From Rhodocaloribacter sp964552015 (GTDB taxonomy: Bacteria > Bacteroidota > Rhodothermia > Rhodothermales > ISCAR-4553), in NCBI GenBank assembly GCA_964552015.1, contig CAZKFR010000009.1, positions 1-64,000 on the forward strand: a stretch of DNA of 64,000 nt. The letters are read 5' to 3'. A model generated the notes under the pieces. It worked only from the letters and a program-made list of their open reading frames with translations. It ran no database searches and had not been told where the DNA came from. Within the stretch, counting starts at the first letter, position 1. Every line of letters begins with the position of its first letter. Positions 33,317-42,900 of this stretch are shown piece by piece. The position numbers and the translations under genes were made by a program.

Positions 33317-36300
33317 TCACCGGAGGGCGGCCCGCAGCCGGTCGAAGTCGATGGCGCCCCAGCCGAGGTGATTGTCCTTCTCCGGGCCCTCCGGGCGCGG
33401 CGCTACGAACGAGCGCAGGAAGCGGATGGCCTGCGCGGCGGTCCAGTCCGGGTGACGGGCAAAGACGAGCGCCAGGGCCGCGGCCACCCGGGGCGTGGCG
33501 AACGACGTGCCCGCCGGCCACAGCGAGGGCACCTCGCCCTGCCGCACCACCCCGTCGGCCGCGAAGTCGGGGCGCACGCGGCCGTCGTTGGTGGGCCCCT
33601 GCGAGCTATGGTCAAAGTCCACGGCGGCCACCGGCACGACCGCCTCGGGACGCGCCACGGCCAGCCCGGACGCCAGGCTGCTCTGCACGACGGGTACCGG
33701 CCGCGCCCCCGCCGGCCAGGGATACATGTACAGTTCGAAGTGCGGCGTCCTGCCGTCCGGGATGTGATGCGCCCGCACCTGCAGTCGGTATTCCCGCTCG
33801 CCCGGATAGGGCGGCGCAAACCCGCTGATGCGCTCGACGGGCTTCTCGAACTGCCCCGGCGCCTGCCGGTTGGCCGAACGCACCGGATAGCCATCGAGGT
33901 CGTAGAGGGGCTGGCCGGTGTCGTCGAAGAGCGCCAGATCCAGGTCCACGTCCGGCTCGGACCAGCTGTCCCAGCTCAGTAGAAACTGGTACACCTCATC
34001 GCCCGAGAGAGAGAGGGTGAGGAAATCGTCGGCCGGCGTGAAGTTGTGCAGGCCGTCGCCATCAGGGTCGGAGAAGACGCCCTCCCAGTGGCTCTGTGCA
34101 AAGTTGCCGGCGGCCACCACCATCACGGTCCGCTCGCCCAGGATCTCGCTCAGGTTGGGACCGAAGAGATAGCCGGACCCGTCGTAGTGATCGTAGGCAT
34201 CCATCCATGAGACGGAGCTGGAAGCCACACGCACGCCGAGAGAGTCGACCGCATACCGCAGGGCCGCCCGGAATTCGAGTTCGGTCTCGAAGTTGAACAG
34301 GTAGAGCTCGGCCTCACCGGGCAGGTAATCCATGAGCGCCTCCACCGTCGTGGCACCGTGCTGGGCGGCATCGTGATGTCGCCCGTCGAGGCGACGGTCC
34401 CGGCGGAAGGAGAAGAACCGGTAGGGCGTGCCGTGTGCCTCCAGGAGCGCCCGCACACGGGGCACGTCGAAGCCGAACTCGAAGACGGCCACCCCGACCC
34501 GCTCGCCCGGCGTCGCGGCGGAGGATGCACCGCGAACCGGCGTTGCGGCGGCGTCGGCGGCGGCCGGATGGTCGGTGCCGGAGAACCACGGTGGGGCCGG
34601 GAGGGTCAGCACGCGCAGGAACGGCAGTTGCAGCAGCGCCGGCAGGCTGCCGATCGGCACCGAGAGCTGCAACCACGGCCCGTCCTCCAGTTCGACCTGG
34701 ACCCCCGTGGCCAGGAGTTGCTGGCGGTCGAGCGGCTCCAGCCCGGGCGAGCGGAGTTCGGCGAGCAGGGTGAGCGTGAGTTGTGCCTCTCCCTGGCGCA
34801 GCGCCTGTTCCCAGACCCGGCGCAGGGCCCATCCGGCCCGCGCCTGCGAGCCCATGAAGAACCGAACCGGCGCGGAGCGTGCCACCACGTTCCCTTCGGC
34901 GTCGAGCCAGTCCACCTGCACCAGGTAGGCCTGCCCGGGCTCCAGCGCCGGGGCACCGGGCGGGTACGCCAGCGTGGTGGCTTTCTCCACGATCTGCTGG
35001 AACAGCGGCGGCACCGCCGGCACGTCATCCGCCGGGCGGTCGGGTTCGGTGGGCCAGACGCTGACGCGGAACCGGAGCGTCTCGGTCGTGTCGGCCCCGG
35101 CCACCTGCCAGGCAATCCGGGGGATGGGTTCGAGGAGCTGCTGCTCGGCCGTGGGCGCGATGAGGTGCACCCCGCGCGTCGTGTCGGCCACGGCGGCCGA
35201 GTCCGCCGGCAGCCACGTCGTATCGGCCCGCGCCAGCAGCGTGTCCTCGACGGCCTCGATGAACACCGTCGCGTAGTCCTGCACCTCCCCGACCGCCGCC
35301 ACAATGGCCGCCACGCCGGGCAACTCGCTCGCCCGAAAGAGGCCCTCCTCGTCGATCGTCCCGACCCCGGCCGGCTCCACCCGCCACACGGGGCGGACCC
35401 CCACCAGCGGCAGGTCCTCGGCGTCGTAGGCCGTGGCCTCGAAGCGGAAGGTGGCTCCCGGCTGCACCGTGACTTCCTGGGGCTGCACCGCCACCCGCGC
35501 TACCGTGGTGGCCGGAAACGGTGACAACGGGGCCGCTCCGCCTCCGACCTGCCCTGCCGTCGAGAGCGCACCCGGCTCGACCACGAACCAGAACACCTCG
35601 CCGGGCAGCGCCATCGGTCCGGACGCCGTCTCCACCACGGCTTCGACCTGCCAGGCATAGGTTCCCCCTGGCCGAAGCGCCTCCGCAAAATTCGGATACG
35701 CCAGCACGTTCCCCACGATCATCGTGTCCCGCAGCGCGAAGACGGGCCGGCTACCGAGCACGTCCTCCGCCGACCGATGATGCGGCAACACCTCGTAGAC
35801 GGCAAAGTTGAACCGGCGGGCATCCGAAAACCACTGGAAGATGGGGAACGACGTCGGCACCACACCGGGCTCCTGACCGAAGGGGGTGCCCGGCCCGAGC
35901 AGGTCGAGTTGACGGCCGGGGTTCTCGGTCACGAGGATCTCCTCGGCCTCGGCCACCGGCACGCTGCCCCCCAGCGACAGATCGAAGACCCGTACGTCAA
36001 AGACGTATTCGCCGGCGGGCAGCACGTTGCGCTCCAGGCCGACCTGCACCAGTTCGTTGCCGGCATCCTCTACCACGTAGTCATCGAGGTCGCGGTTCGA
36101 AAGCGCCACCACGGCCATCGGTGCGACGACCCGCAGCCGTTTCCGTCCGGTGACCAGCAATCCGTACCGGGCCGTACGCGCCTGTACCTCTACGAGCAGA
36201 TCCCGCTCCTGCCCGTCATTGAGGATCGTGATCTGCAGAAACGCCGGCGCCCGCTCGGGACGCAGGGGATCGAAGTCGGACAACCGGAGCGTCTGCACGG

Positions 36301-36427
36301 GCAGCGTGCGCACCTCGACCATCACGTTCGCCGGCTCCGGGTCTTGCCCGCGTACCTCGTGCCAGACCGGTCCGCCGGCCAGCAGCACGAACACCCCGAT
36401 CCACCGATATGCCAGCCGTAAATGCAT
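33317..36427 (-). CDS. Large secreted subtilisin-family (S8) serine protease with N-terminal Ig-like domains
   Basis: The 1036-residue protein has a signal peptide (about 1-27), several beta domains (including a Big_2-like module near 310-400: VQPQEVTVQPGATFRFEATA) and a C-terminal peptidase S8 domain. The catalytic residues appear to be Asp654 (VFEFGFDVP), His690 (AQHGATTVEAL) and Ser975 (PAGTSFATP), with the oxyanion Asn in VVAAGNF. The His-Ser distance is about 285 residues, against about 157 in subtilisin; the extra part between Asn and Ser (DFLTLSLSG, WSEPDVDLDLALFDD) resembles a PPC-like beta domain inserted in the catalytic core. No T9SS sorting domain is seen at the C-terminus. The stop codon lies three bases from the gap. 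Confidence 0.85.
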   Translation of the reverse strand: MHLRLAYRWIGVFVLLAGGPVWHEVRGQDPEPANVMVEVRTLPVQTLRLSDFDPLRPERAPAFLQITILNDGQERDLLVEVQARTARYGLLVTGRKRLRVVAPMAVVALSNRDLDDYVVEDAGNELVQVGLERNVLPAGEYVFDVRVFDLSLGGSVPVAEAEEILVTENPGRQLDLLGPGTPFGQEPGVVPTSFPIFQWFSDARRFNFAVYEVLPHHRSAEDVLGSRPVFALRDTMIVGNVLAYPNFAEALRPGGTYAWQVEAVVETASGPMALPGEVFWFVVEPGALSTAGQVGGGAAPLSPFPATTVARVAVQPQEVTVQPGATFRFEATAYDAEDLPLVGVRPVWRVEPAGVGTIDEEGLFRASELPGVAAIVAAVGEVQDYATVFIEAVEDTLLARADTTWLPADSAAVADTTRGVHLIAPTAEQQLLEPIPRIAWQVAGADTTETLRFRVSVWPTEPDRPADDVPAVPPLFQQIVEKATTLAYPPGAPALEPGQAYLVQVDWLDAEGNVVARSAPVRFFMGSQARAGWALRRVWEQALRQGEAQLTLTLLAELRSPGLEPLDRQQLLATGVQVELEDGPWLQLSVPIGSLPALLQLPFLRVLTLPAPPWFSGTDHPAAADAAATPVRGASSAATPGERVGVAVFEFGFDVPRVRALLEAHGTPYRFFSFRRDRRLDGRHHDAAQHGATTVEALMDYLPGEAELYLFNFETELEFRAALRYAVDSLGVRVASSSVSWMDAYDHYDGSGYLFGPNLSEILGERTVMVVAAGNFAQSHWEGVFSDPDGDGLHNFTPADDFLTLSLSGDEVYQFLLSWDSWSEPDVDLDLALFDDTGQPLYDLDGYPVRSANRQAPGQFEKPVERISGFAPPYPGEREYRLQVRAHHIPDGRTPHFELYMYPWPAGARPVPVVQSSLASGLAVARPEAVVPVAAVDFDHSSQGPTNDGRVRPDFAADGVVRQGEVPSLWPAGTSFATPRVAAALALVFARHPDWTAAQAIRFLRSFVAPRPEGPEKDNHLGWGAIDFDRLRAALR

Positions 36428-36744
36428 CCAGCAGGAGTTTATCATCGAACGTTCACACAAAAACGAGGCACCTCTTTATGGCCAAATCCCTGCCGAGGTG
36501 CGCGTGCGACCGAGACAGGACGGAACCGCCCCCGGTGTTCAGTTCGTGTACGCCCGGAAAATGCAGGGTCCGGTGTCGCCTCGCCCGTTTTTTCATGCGG
36601 CTCCGGAAACGACCACGGGGCTGCCGACCCGGCACAACGTCCGTACTTTTCCGAACATCGAGGAACTTATTGCCCCGATATTCGGGAATAATGGCGGCAT
36701 TGGCAACCACGGGCTCCCTCCTTCACCGTTCCCTCCTGTCTGCA
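36428..36744. promoter_or_regulatory. Divergent intergenic region with an inverted repeat
   Basis: No gene is evident in this 317-base stretch between the protease and the TPR gene. It contains CCCGA-tat-TCGGG (36674-36686), extendable outward with bulges (TATT/AATA), and a TACTTTTC element (36644-36651) that is a weak -7 match for rightward transcription. The inverted repeat would lie downstream of that start and could be an operator. Confidence 0.35.
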
Positions 36745-37086
36745 ATGAGTATACCACCCGATCGCATCCAGACCCTGCTTCGCTTCCTGGAGGAGGATCC
36801 CCACGATGCGTTCACCCGGTTCGCGCTGGCCAGCGAGTACCGCAAGCGCGGCGACACGGACCGTGCGCTCACGTTCTTCGAGGCCCTGGTGCGCGACGAC
36901 CCGGACTACGTGGGCACGTATTATCATCTGGGCAAACTCTACCAGGAGCTCGGACGCTTGCCGGATGCGCTGGCCACCTACCGGCGCGGCATCGAGGTGG
37001 CCCGGGACCAGCGCGACCTGCACGCCCTCTCCGAGTTGCAGGCCGCCCTGCTCGAAGCCGAGATGGAGGCCAACGATGATGCCTGA
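36745..37086 (+). CDS. Small TPR-repeat protein
   Basis: The 113-residue protein consists of two tetratricopeptide repeats with flanking helices: DAFTRFALASEYRKRGDTDRA (repeat 1, about 20-40) and YHLGKLYQELGRLPDALATY (repeat 2, about 58-78). TPR units bind other proteins. It has no signal peptide and is probably cytoplasmic. The next gene starts inside its 3' end (overlap of 11 bases), so translation is coupled, although the partner is exported. Confidence 0.85.
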   Translation: MSIPPDRIQTLLRFLEEDPHDAFTRFALASEYRKRGDTDRALTFFEALVRDDPDYVGTYYHLGKLYQELGRLPDALATYRRGIEVARDQRDLHALSELQAALLEAEMEANDDA

Positions 37087-37972
37087 GCTGAGAGGCCGCG
37101 CGGCCCTTCGCCTTGCCCTGCTGCTGGTGCTGCTGGTGCTTCCCGCGGGATCGTCCCGGGCGCGCCAGGCGGTGCCCACGCACGTCGTTCGTCCCGGCGA
37201 CACCCTCTTTGGCATCGCCCGGCAACACGGCCTCGCGGTCGACGACCTGCGCCGGTGGAACGCCCTGACGGACGACCGCATCCGCATCGGGCAGACCCTC
37301 CGGCTCGGCCCGCCGGGCGGCGAAGCCACCACGACGAAGCCCACCTCCCCGGCCCGGTACGTACCCCGACCCGGCGAGACCCTCTACGACGTGGCCGCCG
37401 CCTTTGGCATCCCCGTAGACACCCTCTTCGTGCTCAACGACAGCCTGCGGGCTCCACTCGGCCCGGACCGACCGATCCGCCTGCCGGCCGGCCCTGCCTC
37501 GGTGTCGCACACGGTCCGCCCCGGCGACACCCTCTTCGGCATCGCCCGTCACTATGGCGTGACGGTGGACGCCATCAGGCAGGCCAACAGGCTCTCGGAC
37601 GATCGCATCCGGGTGGGACAGGTGCTGCGCGTACCGGCACCCGGTGTGCTGGCACCGCCCCCCGAAGCGGTGCGCGATCCGCTCCTGGCCACGGGGCGCG
37701 TCGTCGTCTATCCGCCCACCTTCGCCGGGCGGCTCATGGCCAACGGCGAGCCGTACAACCCGGAGCGCTTCACCGTAAGCCACCGCACCCTCCCCCTGGG
37801 CACGCTGGTACTGCTCATCGACCCGGCTTCGGGCCGGCGCACCTTTGCCGAGGTCACCGACCGCGGGCCGGTCCAGGACGAGGCCCTCATGGACGTCTCG
37901 GCCGCCGTTGCCCGTGTCCTTCACCTGACCGAGCATCCGGACGCCCCGATCGCATTGCACCGGGTGCACTGA
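37076..37972 (+). CDS. Exported LysM / RlpA-like double-psi beta-barrel protein
   Basis: The 298-residue product has a signal peptide (about 8-28), then three LysM units: HVVRPGDTLFGIARQHGL (about 36), a degenerate one (YVPRPGETLYDVAAAFGI, about 95) and HTVRPGDTLFGIARHYGV (about 143). The C-terminal domain (about 205-298) is RlpA-like, with GEPYNPERFTVSHRTLPLGT and FAEVTDRGPVQDEALMDVS. LysM units bind peptidoglycan; RlpA proteins act on or bind glycan strands during septation. ATGATG gives two possible starts (37076, 37079). Confidence 0.9.
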   Translation: MMPELRGRAALRLALLLVLLVLPAGSSRARQAVPTHVVRPGDTLFGIARQHGLAVDDLRRWNALTDDRIRIGQTLRLGPPGGEATTTKPTSPARYVPRPGETLYDVAAAFGIPVDTLFVLNDSLRAPLGPDRPIRLPAGPASVSHTVRPGDTLFGIARHYGVTVDAIRQANRLSDDRIRVGQVLRVPAPGVLAPPPEAVRDPLLATGRVVVYPPTFAGRLMANGEPYNPERFTVSHRTLPLGTLVLLIDPASGRRTFAEVTDRGPVQDEALMDVSAAVARVLHLTEHPDAPIALHRVH

Positions 37973-37984
37973 TCCCCTGCCACC

Positions 37985-38740
37985 GTGCCCCTTTCCCCGC
38001 CTCGACCGCCCGCACACGGATGGCGCGACTATCTGCGCCTGACCCGCACCGCCACCTACGGCTTCGTGAGTGCGCTGCCGCTGCTGGTGCTCTATGAGGT
38101 CATGATCTTCGTGGCGAACCGGGGCACGGTCTACCAGGTGCGGGTGGGTGCCGAGGTGTGGATCAAGCACCTGCTGGCCATGGTGGGGCTGACCGGGCTG
38201 GCCGCCCTGGGCGTGCTCGTCGTGGCCGGCGGGATCGTCGTCGTGCTGCTCGAGCGACGGCAGCACATCCCTCTACGGCCACGCTACCTGGCCGCCCTCA
38301 TCGCCGAGAGCGGCGTCTATGCCATCCTCATCGCCTGGCTCGTCGCCCGGCTCGTCGGGCTGATCTTTTCCCTGGCGCCGGACGGATCGCTCCCGGACGC
38401 GCCGGGGACGTGGACCCTGCTCGCCCTCTCCATCGGCGCCGGCCTGTATGAGGAGCTGTTCTTCCGCGTCCTCCTGGTGGGCGGCCTGTTCCTCCTGTTC
38501 CGCCGCCTCGGGGGACGCCCCGTACCGGCCTATGCCGGCGCCGCGCTCCTCGGCGCCCTCGTCTTCAGCGCCGTCCACTACGTCGGCCCGCTCGGCGACC
38601 CCTTCACCCTGGCCTCGTTCACCTTCCGCTTCCTCTTCGGCCTGGCCCTCAACGCCGTCTTCCTCCTCCGGGGCTTCGGGGTCGCCGCCTGGACGCATGC
38701 CCTCTACGACGTCCTGGTGGTTGCCGTCTTCGCGGGCTGA
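37985..38740 (+). CDS. CPBP family intramembrane metalloprotease
   Basis: The 251-residue protein has seven or eight hydrophobic helices and the CPBP (Rce1/Abi-like) motifs: GLYEELFFRVLLVGG near residue 153, FSAVHYVGP near 195 and WTHALYDVLVV near 237. The paired Glu, Arg and the two later His are the expected catalytic residues. Family members process prenylated or membrane peptides or are of unknown substrate. The start is GTG at 37985, 12 bases after the LysM gene, suggesting an operon. Confidence 0.9.
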   Translation: MPLSPPRPPAHGWRDYLRLTRTATYGFVSALPLLVLYEVMIFVANRGTVYQVRVGAEVWIKHLLAMVGLTGLAALGVLVVAGGIVVVLLERRQHIPLRPRYLAALIAESGVYAILIAWLVARLVGLIFSLAPDGSLPDAPGTWTLLALSIGAGLYEELFFRVLLVGGLFLLFRRLGGRPVPAYAGAALLGALVFSAVHYVGPLGDPFTLASFTFRFLFGLALNAVFLLRGFGVAAWTHALYDVLVVAVFAG

Positions 38741-38855
38741 GGCCGGCCCTGCCATCCTGACAAGCCCGAGCCCGTGGCACGAATGTGGCAGGGACACGGC
38801 GGAACCCGCATGCGTTAAACACCTCCACAGCAACCAACCCGACTGGTCATAGACG

Positions 38856-39698
38856 ATGTTCTCGAACGGAATCCGTACGGCCGCCCTGATGGCGGTCCTC
38901 ATCGTGCTCTTTGCCCTGATCGGCCGCCAGCTCGGCGGCGAGGCCGGCATGTTGATGGCGTTCGGCGTGGCCGTCGCCATGAACTTTGCCAGCTACTGGT
39001 TCAGCGACAAGATCGTCCTGCGGATGTACGGCGCGCGCGAGGTGACGCCGCAGGAAGCGCCCGCGTTGTACGAGATGGTGGACCGGCTGCGGCAGAAGGC
39101 GGGGCTGCCCATGCCGAAGGTGTATGTCATCCCGTCGGATCAGCCGAACGCGTTTGCCACGGGCCGGAACCCGTCCCACGCGGCCATGGCGGTCACGAAC
39201 GGCATCGTGCGGCTGCTCTCGCGCGAGGAACTCGAAGGGGTGATTGCGCACGAGCTGGCGCACATCAAGAACCGTGACATCCTGACGGCCTCGGTGGCCG
39301 CCACGCTGGCCGCCGCCATCACCCTGCTGGCCCGTTTCGGCCTCTTCTTCGGAGGCGGCCGCGACCGCGACAACGTGGTCGGTACCCTCCTGATGCTCTT
39401 CCTGGCCCCCCTGGCCGCCGTGCTCATCCAGATGGCGATCTCGCGCTCCCGGGAGTACGCAGCCGACCGCGACGGCGCCCGCATCTGCGGCAAGCCCCGG
39501 GCCCTGGCCAGCGCCCTCAACCGCCTCCAGCACGGCGCCGAACAGCTGCCCATGGACGCCAACCCGGCCACGGCCCACCTCTTCATCGTCAACCCCTTCG
39601 CCGGGGCCATGAGCGGGCTGCGCAACCTCTTCTCCACCCACCCGCCGACGGAAGAACGCATCCGCCGCCTGCTGGAGATGGAACGCACCGGCGCCTGA
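38856..39698 (+). CDS. htpX: HtpX, membrane-bound zinc metalloprotease (M48)
   Basis: The 280-residue protein has two N-terminal helices (ALMAVLIVLFALIG; MLMAFGVAVAMNFASYWF), the zinc site HELAHIKNRD near residue 131 and the third-ligand region SREYAADRDGARI near 198. PSDQPNAFATGRNP is typical of HtpX. It degrades misfolded inner-membrane proteins under heat or envelope stress. A strong terminator follows, so the 36745-39698 cluster may be one transcript ending here. Confidence 0.95.
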   Translation: MFSNGIRTAALMAVLIVLFALIGRQLGGEAGMLMAFGVAVAMNFASYWFSDKIVLRMYGAREVTPQEAPALYEMVDRLRQKAGLPMPKVYVIPSDQPNAFATGRNPSHAAMAVTNGIVRLLSREELEGVIAHELAHIKNRDILTASVAATLAAAITLLARFGLFFGGGRDRDNVVGTLLMLFLAPLAAVLIQMAISRSREYAADRDGARICGKPRALASALNRLQHGAEQLPMDANPATAHLFIVNPFAGAMSGLRNLFSTHPPTEERIRRLLEMERTGA

Positions 39699-39723
39699 CC
39701 CCGATCCACGCGACCTTACCCAC

Positions 39724-39756
39724 GGCGTGGGGCTTCCGGGCCTCACGCCTTTTTTT
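39724..39756 (+). terminator. Intrinsic terminator after htpX
   Basis: A 10-bp stem (GGCGTGGGGC at 39724-39733 with GCCTCACGCC at 39740-39749, one G-T pair), a 6-base loop and seven Ts. Confidence 0.9.
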
Positions 39757-39924
39757 GTCGTCCGGAAAGGCAGGCCCGCACCGCTTAAGCCTTCGAAAGC
39801 TCCGGCCGATGTTATTCCCCTGATGGCCATGCAGAAAGCGCCCGGCGCCGACCTTCACCGTAGCCCCCTCTTCCGACCGGGCACCTGATCCGGTACCCTG
39901 CTACGTACGCACACCGTCCCGTTC

Positions 39925-42900
39925 ATGGAACGAAACAGGCATGCTCCCATGAGACCACGGTTACTCCTTCTCCTTTCGATTTTTCTGGGTTTCGTGCCCC
40001 TTGTCCAGGCTCAGCCCACCCCGGTTGCCGTGACGGCCACCGAGCCGGCCGACGGCACCACCGGCGTGCCGCTGACCACCGTCGTCTCGTTCACCCTCGA
40101 CCATCCCGTCGATGCCGAGGCCTTCTGGGATCTGGTCGAAGTGCACCCCGCCGACTCCATCGAGGTCGACGTGGAGAGCATCGTGGTCAGCGACGACGGC
40201 CTGACGATCTCGTTCGAGGTAACCCATCGGCCCCAGACCGACTACCTGTGGATCTTCTTTGGACGGGGCTACTATGACGAAGCCGCCGGCTCGCCGTACG
40301 CCGTCGAACCGTTCGTCCTGCGCTACACCACGGCCGATGCCTTCGGCACCTACACGATCTCCGGGACGGTTTCGTATGAAGCGGCGACCGGCAAGACCAC
40401 GACGATCCGGCCACCGCTCTTCCATGAGAGCCGCTTGTTCGGACAGACCAAACGGCCGGAAAGCCCCCTGACCCGGGAGGCCCTCGAGCGTCTCGGCGCC
40501 ACCTTCCAGGCCGCGGGTAAGGCAGGCGTCCTGCCGGTTCCCGGACCCGAAGGAACCGTGGTCGTGCTCTCCACCTGTAACCTCTTCGCGTGCGAAGAAG
40601 CCGGCGACGACGGCTTTCCGTTCGTAGCGGCCACGGTGGTGACCGATCCCTCCGGTGCCTACAGCATCCCTCGTGTCCGTGAAGGCGCGTACTACGTGTT
40701 TGCCGCCCGTTTCGGCGCCCACGAGCCGCTGGGTACCGACGAGGGGGGAATGCCCGACTACCTGGGCTTCTATGACGCCGACGGCGACGGCACCCCGGAT
40801 GCCATCGAGGTCATGGCCGACCTGGACGGCGTGGACATCGCCCTGTTCGACATCATGGCCCTGGCCACGACGGCGGGCCCGGCCTACGAAAAAGCCGCTG
40901 CAAAGGCCTTTGAAATCGCCGAAGACCAGATGCTCATCGGCGTGCAGAGTGGCCCCCTCACCCCCGAGGGGGGCACGGTCGAAGGATGGGTCTTCGTGTT
41001 CTATTCGCCGTCGACGGCGCAGATCACCGTCGTAGCGGTCGGCCCCTTCCAGACGTGGGTGGAGACGGAATCCATCGAACCGCTTGACTTCGTGGCCGCC
41101 CTGCCGGTGCCCTTCGCCGACAGCGACGCGGCCGTAGCGACCGCGATGCTCCACGGTGGGGAGGCCTTCCTGGCCGAGCATCCCCATGCCCTCATCGCCG
41201 CGACGGCCGGCGACCCCGCCTTCTTCGCGAGCCTGTTTGGCATCCAGGTGCCGGCCCTGAACCATCCCTACTGGTTCGTCACGTTCGTCGGATTCGACGT
41301 GAATGCGGAGGGCCTCGTCCAGCCCACGTTCTGGGTCGCCATCCTGGACTTCGAAACCGGCGCCTTCGCCGGCAGCTTCTCGCCCGTGAGCCGGACGCGG
41401 GGGCTCATGCTCCAGACCGCCGCCCAAGCGTATGTCGACGACCTGGGCCTGGCACAGGACTTCGCCTGGATCGGGCTGAGCACCCCGGCCCTCGATCCCG
41501 AAGGCTATGCCATCCCGTGGACGTACACGTTCCACTCGCCCTCGACGGGCACCACGGTCAAGGTGATCTACATCGGTCCCAGCTTCGTCGTGCACGAGGT
41601 CATCGAGAACGACCAGGAGCTGGACGGCACGCCGGAGCTTCCGCACGATGTGCTCAACACGAACGAAGCCCTGCAGATCGCGCTGGAAGCGGGTGGAGCC
41701 GCTTTCCTGGAGACCTACCCGAACAGCCACATCGTTCTCGACGGCGGGTATCCTCCGTCCGCGGAAACGGGTGTCGCCCAGGAGCCCGTCTATACCATCA
41801 TCTTCAACCACGTGCCGGAGGACGCGAGCGACGCCGCCGGCAAGGTGGCGTCCTTCGCCTCCCTGATCGTCGTCGCACACATGGTCACCGGCGAAGTGAT
41901 CTTCCGCCACGCCGAGGGCTTCGACCTGCCCGTCGACGACGCCGTCGCGACGCTGGTCGCGAGCGAGCCTGCCCACGGCGCCGTGGCCGTGCCGGGCGAG
42001 GCGACCGTCCGCTTCACCTTCGATCAGCCCGTCGACCCGTACGTGGTGGCAGACCTCCTGGAAGTCCATCCGGAGGGAGCCCTGACCTTCCAGCACGAAG
42101 CGCCGTACCTGAGCGACGACGGCCGCTCGGTCCTCTTCGACGTGACGCACCAGCCGGAGACGGACTACGTCTGGGTCAACTGGGGCGGCCACCGGACCAC
42201 CGACGGGCAGGTCTGGACGGTACCGCCGTTCGTGGTGCAGTACACGACCGCCGCCGAAGCCGGCCCGCATACGGTCAGCGGGAGTGTGGCGTACGCCGAG
42301 ACCGCCGGCAAGACCTCCCTCCGGATGCACGGCGAAGTGGCCGGCCTGCGCGATCTTCTCACGGCCCGGGCCGAAGGCCTCGTCGCGTCGTCGGCCTCGC
42401 ACCCGGAGGGCGCCGTGGCGAAGGCCGGCACCCTCCCGAACGACCCGACGCATACCGTCGTGGTCCTGCTCTCGTGCGATCCCCTCACCGAGGGCCACTG
42501 CGGCGAAGACGCCGCCCGGGTGCTCGGCGGCACAGTCGTGACGGATGCCTCGGGACACTACACCATCGAGCACGTACGTGACGGCACCTACTGGCCCTTC
42601 GCCGTCCGGTTCTTCCAGCCCGACCTCCCCGAAGACGTGGGACCGGCCTACCTCGGCTTCTACGACGCCGACGGCGACGGCGCCCCGGACCCCGTGACGG
42701 TCTCCGGCGGGAGCATCGAGGGGCTGAGCCTGACCCTGTATGACCTCTTCACCCTGCTGGCCATCCCCTCGGATGAGGCCGAAGGGCGGGCCTGGACGAA
42801 AGCGGCCGAATACGCCGGCGATCAGGAGCTGCTGGGCGTGCTCGGCTTCCCGCAGGTCCATGGCCGGGCGCTGGTCTGGTACTTTGCCTTCCGTTCGGCC

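Noticed and set aside
33198..33521. Open frames running through the N block
   Set aside because: Created by undetermined bases; no evidence of coding across the gap.
40757..42700. True EF-hand calcium sites in the T9SS cargo protein
   Set aside because: The DADGDG segments look like calcium loops, but the flanking helices of an EF-hand are not evident; more likely short dockerin- or thrombospondin-like acidic loops.
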